In this document: positions 1-5,089 of the stretch, one piece after another
How positions within the stretch are numbered: the first letter of the stretch is position 1
Layout: each line of letters starts with the position of its first letter
Assembly (NCBI GenBank): GCA_947178115.1
Contig: CAMWXF010000121.1
Coordinates: forward strand, 1-6,235
Direction: 5' to 3'
Length of the DNA: 6,235 bases
Source: an uncultured Lachnospiraceae bacterium
Lineage (GTDB): Bacteria > Bacillota > Clostridia > Lachnospirales > Lachnospiraceae
The notes under the pieces: model-generated
What the model saw: only the letters and a program-made list of their open reading frames with translations
Databases searched by the model: none
Told to the model about the DNA's origin: nothing
Translations under genes and position numbers: made by a program

Positions 1-810
1 GATTACACTTATAACGGGCAGGCGGATTCTACCGTGTTAAACCAGATCGCCTCCGAATTAGTTGCCTCCGAGGTAGATGTGATTGTACCGATTGCCACGC
101 CGGCGGCGATGATCATGCAGAATGCCACCGAAGAGAATCAGATTCCCGTGGTATTCTCGGCAGTATCCGATCCGGTAGGAGCAGGACTTGTGGCAGGTAT
201 GGATGCACCCGGTTCTAATATTACAGGTACATCTGACGCGCTCAACACAGACGCGGTGATGGATCTGATTTTTGCAGCAGATTCGGATATCAAGACAGTA
301 GGACTTCTCTATAATAAGAGTGAGGATGCCTCCAAAGCGCCCGTTGAAGCGGCAAAGGCATATTGCGAAGCGAAGGGTGTGAATGTGATAGAGAAGACGG
401 GCACCACCAATGATGAAATATCGCTGGCGGCGGATGCTTTAATTGCAGGAGGTGCAGAGGCGGTTTTTACCCCTACGGATAATACGGTTATGACGGCGGA
501 GCTGGCGATTTATGAGAAGTTTATCGAGGCAGGGGTTCCTCATTACGGCGGCGCGGATTCCTTCGCCTTAAACGGTGCATTCTTAGGTTACGGCGTGAAT
601 TATGAAGAATTAGGAACCGCTACGGCAGATATGATCGTCGAGATTCTTGTAAACGGCGCCGATCCGGCATCTACGGCGGTTGTTACACTGGATAACGGTA
701 TTGCGACGGTAAATACGGAGACAGCGGAGGCAATCGGGCTCGATTACAGCATGTTTGCCGATATGTGCACGGCGTTAAAAGAGATCGTTACGGCGGAGGA
801 ATTTGAATGA
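1..810 (+). CDS. ABC transporter substrate-binding protein (TrpX-like family), 5' end missing
   Basis: This is the extracytoplasmic solute-binding component of an ABC importer of the ABC_sub_bind (PF04392/COG2984) family. The frame is open from the first base, so the gene starts upstream; 269 codons are present and TGA is at 808-810. Full-length members are about 330-340 residues, so roughly 60-70 residues are missing, including the expected signal peptide or lipobox. Numbered from the first codon in the window, family hallmarks are the segment DVIVPIATPAA (26-36), the stretch IPVVFSAVSDPV (48-59) and GSNITGTSD (71-79); a second-lobe region follows with VGLLYN, AVFTPTDNTV and a Gly-Gly-Ala-Asp segment. 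The permease and ATPase genes follow directly, so this is the binding protein of that importer. The streptococcal relative TrpX is linked to tryptophan, but family members differ in ligand and nothing here fixes the substrate. An internal GTG at 34 is not a plausible start because homology continues upstream of it. Confidence 0.93.
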   Translation, partial: DYTYNGQADSTVLNQIASELVASEVDVIVPIATPAAMIMQNATEENQIPVVFSAVSDPVGAGLVAGMDAPGSNITGTSDALNTDAVMDLIFAADSDIKTVGLLYNKSEDASKAPVEAAKAYCEAKGVNVIEKTGTTNDEISLAADALIAGGAEAVFTPTDNTVMTAELAIYEKFIEAGVPHYGGADSFALNGAFLGYGVNYEELGTATADMIVEILVNGADPASTAVVTLDNGIATVNTETAEAIGLDYSMFADMCTALKEIVTAEEFE

Positions 811-903
811 TGTTCCGTCAGAAAACGGCCTTAAGGGGTGCATTGTCAGAGATTTAAATTGAGATGTTAAACAGGAATTGATCATTAACAGAAAGAGGTT
901 TAC

Positions 904-1860
904 ATGGGATCTATATTTACGTTGTCAATTGTACAGAGTGCGCTGGAGCTTGGGTGTATATATTCTTTAGTGGCACTTGCGCTTTTTATCTCGTTCAGTA
1001 TCTTAAATATAGCGGATCTCTCCACGGACGGTTGTTTTACACTGGGCTGTTCCGTGGGTGCCGTAGTCACGATAGCGGGTCATCCGCTGCTGGCATTTCC
1101 GGCAGCCATGGCGGCAGGAGTATGTTCCGGGTTTGTGACAGCCTTTTTACAGACGAGGATGGGAGTGCCGTCTATTCTGGCTGGAATTATTGTGAACACG
1201 GGATTGTATACGGTGAACATTGCTGTTATGGGGTTTTCTTCCAATGTCAATCTCTTCGGTTGTGACACGATTTTCAGTATGGCAAAGGAAGTGTCCGGGG
1301 CAAAATGGTACGGAGACTGGTATAAACTGATGATCGTAGCAGCTATTGTGCTGCTCATAGGCGTTATTCTGGCATGGTTTCTCAATACGAGACTGGGATT
1401 ATCCATCCGTGCCACGGGAGATAATGAATATATGGTGCGGGCATCCAGTATCAACCCCGTTTTTATGATTACGGTGGGGCTGTGCGTGGCGAATTCGCTG
1501 ACGGCGCTTTCCGGCGCAGTATTGGCCCAGTATCAGAAGTCCTGCGATATTAATCTGGGTACTGGTATGGTGACGATTGCGCTGGCCAGTCTGATTATCG
1601 GGGAGACGATTATTGGTAAAGGCGGTATGTTTAAGAAAGTAACAGGCGTTATTCTGGGAAGCTGTCTGTATCGGTTCATCGTGGCGGTGGCGCTGCGTTT
1701 AAGTGTTCCGGCGGAATGTCTGAAACTGGTATCTGCACTGATTGTGGCATTTGCAATCGCTTTTCCTTATCTGAAAGGCAAAGCGGATTTCTACAGGAGG
1801 CACAGGATACCACTTAAGAGAAATGACGGATCGGGAGAGGAGGATGAGGAGGTATGTTGA
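904..1860 (+). CDS. ABC transporter permease (TrpY-like, COG4120)
   Basis: This 318-residue integral membrane permease of the BPD_transp_2 type (branched-chain amino acid/ribose permease-like) would form the transmembrane path of the importer. It is mostly hydrophobic with about eight membrane segments. Two family signatures are visible: NIADLSTDGCFTLG (35-48) after the first helix, and the cytoplasmic coupling segment TRLGLSIRATGDN (162-174), which contacts the ATPase. After this segment relatives usually carry an Ala-x-Gly-Ile motif, whereas here residues 180-183 read ASSI, a mild departure judged from memory. The hydrophilic C-terminal tail is basic, then acidic (GSGEEDEEVC); its purine-rich codons double as the ribosome binding site of the ATPase gene. 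The ATG at 904 is preceded by AAAGAGG (892-898) with a 5-base spacer, a good start. The gene lies 93 bases after the binding-protein gene and overlaps the ATPase gene by 7 bases, so translation is probably coupled. Confidence 0.94.
   Translation: MGSIFTLSIVQSALELGCIYSLVALALFISFSILNIADLSTDGCFTLGCSVGAVVTIAGHPLLAFPAAMAAGVCSGFVTAFLQTRMGVPSILAGIIVNTGLYTVNIAVMGFSSNVNLFGCDTIFSMAKEVSGAKWYGDWYKLMIVAAIVLLIGVILAWFLNTRLGLSIRATGDNEYMVRASSINPVFMITVGLCVANSLTALSGAVLAQYQKSCDINLGTGMVTIALASLIIGETIIGKGGMFKKVTGVILGSCLYRFIVAVALRLSVPAECLKLVSALIVAFAIAFPYLKGKADFYRRHRIPLKRNDGSGEEDEEVC
1835..1852 (+). promoter_or_regulatory. Tandem Shine-Dalgarno sequences for the ABC ATPase
   Basis: Two purine-rich blocks lie inside the 3' end of the permease gene: GAGAGGAGG (1835-1843), 10 bases before the ATG at 1854, and GAGGAGG (1846-1852), only 1 base before that ATG but 4 bases before the in-frame TTG at 1857. 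The first block supports the ATG start; the second would fit the TTG one codon later. The choice changes the protein by one residue only. Confidence 0.6.
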
Positions 1861-2657
1861 CGCTTAAGAAGATTTCCAAAACCTTTAATCCGGGTACGGT
1901 GAATGAGAAGAAAGCACTGGATCAGGTGAGTCTGGAGCTTGCCGATGGAGATTTTGCCACCATAGTAGGAAGCAACGGAGCGGGTAAATCCACACTTTTC
2001 CATGCGATTACGGGCGCCTTCTATGTGGATGAGGGGCAGATCCTTCTGGCGGGGGAGGATATTACCTATCGTAGAGAGCATATCAGGAGTAAGGTAATCG
2101 GGCATCTCTTTCAGGACCCTTTAAAAGGCTCCGCGCCGCATATGACTATAGAGGAAAATATGGCGCTCGCTTATTTACGAGCTTCCACCTCAGCGCATGC
2201 CTATTTCAGCAGGATCAGCAGTAAGGAAAAACAGATGTTCAGAGAGCAGCTGACACAACTTGATATGGGACTGGAGGATCGTATGAAGCAGCCGGTTGGG
2301 CTTTTATCCGGCGGTCAGAGGCAGGCGCTTACATTGTTGATGGCGACATTGGTAACGCCCAAGATTCTGCTGTTGGATGAGCACACGGCAGCCCTTGATC
2401 CTACTACGGCGCAGAAGGTGCTGGAATTGACCCGCAGGATCGTTGCCGAGCGTAAGATTACATGCCTTATGGTGACACACAATATGCAGCAGGCGCTTAC
2501 AATGGGGAATCGGACACTGATGATGGACGGCGGTCATATTGTACTGGATGTTTGCGGTACAGAGCGGGAGAAGATGACGGTGGATGATCTGCTTGCGGCA
2601 TTTAAGGATCAGGCGGGCAGAAGACTGGATAATGACAGAATTTTGTTGACGAGATGA
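1854..2657 (+). CDS. ABC transporter ATP-binding protein (TrpZ-like, COG1101)
   Basis: This 267-residue ATPase powers the importer at the cytoplasmic face of the membrane. All nucleotide-binding motifs are present and intact: Walker A GSNGAGKST (39-47), Q-loop glutamine in LFQDP (Q87), ABC signature LSGGQRQ (151-157), Walker B ILLLDE (171-176), D-loop AALD (179-182) and H-loop histidine (H209). The sequence DEHTAALDP after Walker B is typical of this subfamily, where many other ABC ATPases have DEPT. The ATG overlaps the permease stop by 7 bases, which suggests translational coupling and fixed stoichiometry. The gene ends 25 bases before a strong terminator hairpin, so it is the last gene of the unit. 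Function as the ATPase of this importer is secure; the substrate is not known. There is no sign of truncation or frameshift. Confidence 0.95.
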   Translation: MLTLKKISKTFNPGTVNEKKALDQVSLELADGDFATIVGSNGAGKSTLFHAITGAFYVDEGQILLAGEDITYRREHIRSKVIGHLFQDPLKGSAPHMTIEENMALAYLRASTSAHAYFSRISSKEKQMFREQLTQLDMGLEDRMKQPVGLLSGGQRQALTLLMATLVTPKILLLDEHTAALDPTTAQKVLELTRRIVAERKITCLMVTHNMQQALTMGNRTLMMDGGHIVLDVCGTEREKMTVDDLLAAFKDQAGRRLDNDRILLTR

Positions 2658-2682
2658 AGAGATTACAGTATTAAACAAACGG

Positions 2683-2716
2683 TAACGCTCACTATACGGT
2701 GGGCGTTATTTTTGTT
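2683..2716 (+). terminator. Intrinsic terminator of the ABC transporter operon
   Basis: A 10-bp stem (TAACGCTCAC 2683-2692 with GTGGGCGTTA 2699-2708; one G-U pair at 2689/2702) closes a 6-base loop TATACG and is followed by a T-rich tract (TTTTTGTT, 2709-2716). It begins 25 bases after the ATPase stop and separates the importer from the sporulation operon. There is no matching A-tract on the left arm, so it looks one-directional. Confidence 0.92.
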
Positions 2717-2731
2717 CTCATTTCTTTTGTG

Positions 2732-2759
2732 TCATAACTTGGACAAAGGTTCATATATT
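2732..2759 (+). promoter_or_regulatory. Sigma-E-like promoter of the spoIIIA operon
   Basis: The -35-like element TCATAAC (2732-2738) matches 5 of 7 positions of the Bacillus subtilis sigma-E consensus KMATATT, and CATATATT (2752-2759) matches 7 of 8 positions of CATACAHT; the spacer is 13 bases. The spoIIIA operon is a known sigma-E (mother-cell) target in B. subtilis, and the position just before spoIIIAA fits. The predicted transcription start is about 2766. The promoter is inferred from consensus only. Confidence 0.72.
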
Positions 2760-2778
2760 GAGATAAGGGGGAGTGCGG

Positions 2779-3729
2779 ATGAGAAGTGAGGAGATCCTTT
2801 ATATGTTTCCGGAATCATTACGGGACAGGTGGCGTATAGCGGCACAACAGGCCGGGTGTCTGCAGGAGATCAGATTAAGGGTAAATGCGCCGGCGGCAGT
2901 GTTGATCGACCGGAAGGAATGGTTTGTAGATGAAGACGGCAGTCTGGTGGACAGGCAGCCTGCTGCGGCACAGTATGGCGCGGAGAAGTTAGAAGCAATA
3001 CTTAAACATTTGTGCCAGTATTCTGTTTATGCGTTTGCCGATGAGATTCGCCAGGGGTTTTTGACCATACAGGGAGGACATCGTGTAGGTCTGGCTGGGC
3101 AGGTAATTATGGAAGACGATAAACGGATACGTAATTTGAAATATATACGTTATTTAAATATTCGTATTGCACATGAGATCAAAGGAGTCTCAGATCCGAT
3201 TCTTCCTTATTTATATGACAGTCAGGGGAAAGTGTGCAATACACTGCTGATTGCACCGCCCGGCTGTGGTAAGACGACCATGTTGCGGGATGTGATCAGG
3301 AATTTCTCCAACGGAACCGGTTATGGAGATGGAGTGAATGTCAGTGTGGTAGACGAGCGGTCAGAGATTGCAGGCAGTTATCTGGGTATTGCGCAGAATG
3401 ACGTGGGAATACGCACAGATGTGTTGGACGGGTGTCCGAAAAGGGAAGGCATGATGATGCTGATCCGGGCTATGGCACCGCAGGTGCTGGCAGTGGATGA
3501 ATTGGGAAGTGAAGAGGATATACAGGCACTGCAGATGGCGAGTGGCTGCGGGTGCAGGCTGATTGCAACAATACATGGCGGTTCTGTGGAAGAAGTACAG
3601 CATAAAAAATACATGCGTAATGTTATAGCTGACAGGCTTTTTGACAGGTATCTGGTGCTTACAAGGAAAAATGGCTGCTGTGAAGTGGAAGGAATCTATG
3701 ACGGAGATGGAAAGCGATGTTTAAACTAA
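2779..3729 (+). CDS. spoIIIAA: Stage III sporulation protein AA (engulfment channel ATPase)
   Basis: SpoIIIAA is the cytoplasmic ATPase of the SpoIIIA-SpoIIQ channel that links mother cell and forespore during engulfment; it is related to secretion ATPases. The 316-residue length is close to the 307 of B. subtilis. Numbered from this ATG, the sequence shows an N-terminal region with the EIRLR segment, the conserved GGHRVGLAG, Walker A APPGCGKTT (159-167, Lys165), the family motif VVDERSEI (190-197) and a Walker B-like VLAVDE (Asp240-Glu241), followed by an IATIHG segment. All key residues are present. The ATG at 2779 is preferred because AAGGGGG (2765-2771) lies 7 bases upstream; the in-frame GTG at 2773 is only 1 base from that site. 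A further ATG at 2803 has GAGGAG 9 bases upstream and is a possible shorter start. The gene overlaps spoIIIAB by 13 bases. Confidence 0.97.
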   Translation: MRSEEILYMFPESLRDRWRIAAQQAGCLQEIRLRVNAPAAVLIDRKEWFVDEDGSLVDRQPAAAQYGAEKLEAILKHLCQYSVYAFADEIRQGFLTIQGGHRVGLAGQVIMEDDKRIRNLKYIRYLNIRIAHEIKGVSDPILPYLYDSQGKVCNTLLIAPPGCGKTTMLRDVIRNFSNGTGYGDGVNVSVVDERSEIAGSYLGIAQNDVGIRTDVLDGCPKREGMMMLIRAMAPQVLAVDELGSEEDIQALQMASGCGCRLIATIHGGSVEEVQHKKYMRNVIADRLFDRYLVLTRKNGCCEVEGIYDGDGKRCLN

Positions 3730-4235
3730 TTGGTTTTTTTTGCATTTTAGCGGGGTGTATCGGATGGGGGATTAGCAAGATTGCGGAGGAACAGAGCAGG
3801 ATTCGGCATCTTAGGGAATTGATTCGTATCATTAAGAGAATGCAGGATGAGATCAGTTACGGCAAACATACGCTTCCGGAAATCTGTCTGATTCTCTCAG
3901 AATATTGCGACACGCTGTACCGACCGTATTTTCGTCAGGTTTATGCGCGTATCAATCAGAGCGGGGGTGCAGGGCTTGAGCGGGTATGGGAAGAACAAAT
4001 GTGTCAGTGCCTGCAGGAAGCGCCGCTGACGAGGGAGGAAAAGGATATATTAATAGATTTACTGCAGAATTTTGGACTGCAGGAAGAAAAGTTACAGGCA
4101 CAAAATATTGGACAATCTATGGATCTTTTGAACAGAAAATGCAGACAGGCAGAAGAGGCTTATGAAAACCGGGCTAAAATGCTGCTCAGTGTCAGTGTGC
4201 TGGCGGGAGTATTTCTGACAATTCTGCTGTTGTGA
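3717..4235 (+). CDS. spoIIIAB: Stage III sporulation protein AB (GspF-like membrane protein)
   Basis: SpoIIIAB is a membrane component of the SpoIIIA-SpoIIQ channel, related to GspF of type II secretion and type IV pilus systems and thought to connect the SpoIIIAA ATPase to the membrane complex. The 172-residue length agrees with the family (about 171). It has the expected layout: one hydrophobic helix at the N terminus (about residues 3-20), a long charged helical domain containing the conserved LRELIRIIKRMQDEISYG region (about 32-49), and a C-terminal helix (about 155-172) running to the stop. The ATG lies inside the end of spoIIIAA in another frame (13-base overlap), with GGAG (3703-3706) 10 bases upstream, so its translation is probably coupled to spoIIIAA. 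The gene shows no defects. Confidence 0.95.
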   Translation: MFKLIGFFCILAGCIGWGISKIAEEQSRIRHLRELIRIIKRMQDEISYGKHTLPEICLILSEYCDTLYRPYFRQVYARINQSGGAGLERVWEEQMCQCLQEAPLTREEKDILIDLLQNFGLQEEKLQAQNIGQSMDLLNRKCRQAEEAYENRAKMLLSVSVLAGVFLTILLL

Positions 4236-4279
4236 CAGGAATACGTCAATTTGGAGGCAAAATATTTCGAAAGAGCATT

Positions 4280-4311
4280 CCGGTATATGGACATCGCATT
4301 AAAAATACCGG
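4280..4311 (+). repeat. Inverted repeat in the spoIIIAB-spoIIIAC spacer
   Basis: CCGGTAT (4280-4286) and ATACCGG (4305-4311) form a perfect 7-bp dyad around an 18-base loop; outer CATT (4276-4279) and AATG (4316-4319) could add pairs across a 4-base bulge. No T-tract follows, so it is not a terminator. It may be an RNA hairpin that shapes mRNA stability or translation between AB and AC, or chance. Function is unknown. Confidence 0.4.
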
Positions 4312-4344
4312 TTGAAATGTTAAGAATGTAGACTACTTCAAAAT

Positions 4345-4350
4345 GGAGGA
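4345..4350 (+). promoter_or_regulatory. Ribosome binding site that decides the spoIIIAC start
   Basis: GGAGGA lies 4 bases before the ATG at 4355 and overlaps the in-frame upstream ATG at 4343, so the upstream codon cannot use it. This fixes the start at 4355. Confidence 0.75.
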
Positions 4351-4354
4351 AAAG

Positions 4355-4549
4355 ATGAGCGTAAGCCTTATATTCAGGATAGCGGCAGTCGGTATCTTGG
4401 TCACAATATTAAATCAAGTTTTAAAGCATAGCGGCAGAGAGGAACACGCTTTTCTCATCAGCCTCGCCGGATTAATTCTTGTTTTAACATGGATCATCCC
4501 TTATATATATGATCTGTTTGTGATGGTGCAGGATCTGTTTACACTATAG
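4355..4549 (+). CDS. spoIIIAC: Stage III sporulation protein AC
   Basis: SpoIIIAC is a small two-helix membrane protein of the SpoIIIA-SpoIIQ engulfment complex. From the ATG at 4355 it is 64 residues (B. subtilis 68). Two hydrophobic helices (about 4-22 and 33-57) flank a polar turn, KHSGREEHA, which matches the conserved Gly-Lys/Arg-Glu-Glu/Tyr-Ala region of the family; the segment IYDLF follows the second helix as in relatives. An upstream in-frame ATG at 4343 would add MEEK, but it coincides with the Shine-Dalgarno sequence itself and homologues begin close to the second methionine. The gene follows spoIIIAB after an unusually long 119-base spacer and precedes spoIIIAD by 67 bases. Confidence 0.93.
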   Translation: MSVSLIFRIAAVGILVTILNQVLKHSGREEHAFLISLAGLILVLTWIIPYIYDLFVMVQDLFTL

Positions 4550-4577
4550 GGTGTAACTGTCGGCATGAATCGGTGTG

Positions 4578-4592
4578 TCTGATAATATCAGA
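4578..4592 (+). repeat. 15-base palindrome in the spoIIIAC-spoIIIAD spacer
   Basis: TCTGATAATATCAGA has two perfect 7-base arms around a central A (4585). As RNA it would form only a weak 5-bp hairpin with a 5-base loop, so a DNA-binding-protein site is as plausible as an RNA structure. It lies 25 bases before the preferred spoIIIAD start. Function is unknown, and chance is possible. Confidence 0.35.
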
Positions 4593-4604
4593 TGTTTGAC
4601 GAGC

Positions 4605-4610
4605 GGGGTG
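4605..4610 (+). promoter_or_regulatory. Ribosome binding site for spoIIIAD
   Basis: GGGGTG, 6 bases before the GTG at 4617, is the best Shine-Dalgarno match near the start of the conserved protein and supports GTG 4617 over ATG 4623. Confidence 0.5.
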
Positions 4611-4616
4611 AAAACT

Positions 4617-5003
4617 GTGGAGATGGTAAAAATAGGGTTAGTGGGCATTATAGGGATTCTGCTTGCTGTGCCTTTAAGAAGCTATAAAGCGGAATACGGT
4701 ATTTACATAGCGGTTGCTGTTTGTCTGGTAATTTTTGGTTATGCCATGCAGTATTTTACGGGGATCTTATCGGTAATGGAGAAGCTGCGGGGATATTTGA
4801 AAGATAACTACAGTTATTTGACGGTGCTTCTAAAGGCTGTCGGAGCTACTTATGCCTGTGAGTTCTGCGCGGGAATCTGTAAGGATGCAGGATATGGCGG
4901 TATTGCGGGACAAGTTGAGATGGTCGGCAAACTATATATTTTGTTGACGGGAATGCCCGTATTGATGGCGCTTCTTGAGAGTATCCAGTCTATCACCGGA
5001 TAG
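4617..5003 (+). CDS. spoIIIAD: Stage III sporulation protein AD
   Basis: SpoIIIAD is a polytopic membrane protein of the SpoIIIA-SpoIIQ channel. From the GTG at 4617 it is 128 residues (B. subtilis 133). Hydrophobic helices run at about 4-20, 28-47, 68-87 and 104-123. The family core is clear: a KAVGATYACEF segment (73-83) with Glu82, then CKDAGYGGIAGQVEMVGK (88-105), matching the conserved Lys-Asp-Ala-Gly and Glu-x-x-Gly-Lys pattern. Start choice: the GTG has GGGGTG (4605-4610) 6 bases upstream. The ATG at 4623, which loses two residues, is 12 bases from that site. A longer frame from GTG 4575 adds residues unlike the family and spans the palindrome, so it is not favoured. The stop TAG is at 5001-5003. 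Confidence 0.93.
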   Translation: MEMVKIGLVGIIGILLAVPLRSYKAEYGIYIAVAVCLVIFGYAMQYFTGILSVMEKLRGYLKDNYSYLTVLLKAVGATYACEFCAGICKDAGYGGIAGQVEMVGKLYILLTGMPVLMALLESIQSITG

Positions 5004-5074
5004 AAGACTGCGTACCGGAACGCCGGGAAAATGCAGGCGGAATCATGGATTGGAGCAGAAGGCAGTATTGTCAG

Positions 5075-5083
5075 AAAGGTGGG
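5075..5083 (+). promoter_or_regulatory. Ribosome binding site for the TTG start of spoIIIAE
   Basis: AAAGGTGGG differs at one position from the AAGGAGG core and lies 6 bases before the TTG at 5090. The competing ATG at 5045 has only AGGCGG (5035-5040) at a tight 4-base spacing. Confidence 0.5.
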
Positions 5084-5089
5084 ATAGAA

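Noticed and set aside
811..840. Small hairpin CCGT-CAGAAA-ACGG (815-828) after the binding-protein gene as a terminator.
   Set aside because: The stem is only 4 bp and no T-tract follows, so it would not terminate; the permease and ATPase belong to the same unit.
843..871. A possible housekeeping promoter before the permease: TTGTCA (843-848) with TGTTAA (865-870).
   Set aside because: The -35 matches 5 of 6 positions but the -10 matches only about 3 of 6; no convincing promoter.
1080..1454. Open minus-strand frames opposite the permease, the ATPase, spoIIIAA and spoIIIAE, and plus-strand frames within the permease (954-1265) and within spoIIIAE (4975-5430).
   Set aside because: They lie wholly or mostly inside well-supported genes, have no ribosome binding sites or recognisable protein features, and are shadows of the codon bias of the real genes.
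2739..2767. TTGGAC (2739-2744) and GATAAG (2762-2767), 17 bases apart, as a vegetative promoter for spoIIIAA.
   Set aside because: The -35 is poor, transcription would begin after the ribosome binding site, and the overlapping sigma-E-like elements fit better and make biological sense.
5015..5026. CCGG-AACG-CCGG mini-hairpin after spoIIIAD.
   Set aside because: A 4-bp stem with no T-tract is too short to call a terminator or regulatory element.
5031..5087. An 18-codon open frame from ATG 5031 to TAG 5085-5087, between spoIIIAD and spoIIIAE.
   Set aside because: There is no good ribosome binding site before it, its product is polar and unrecognised, and it ends just before the preferred spoIIIAE start; short frames of this size are expected by chance.
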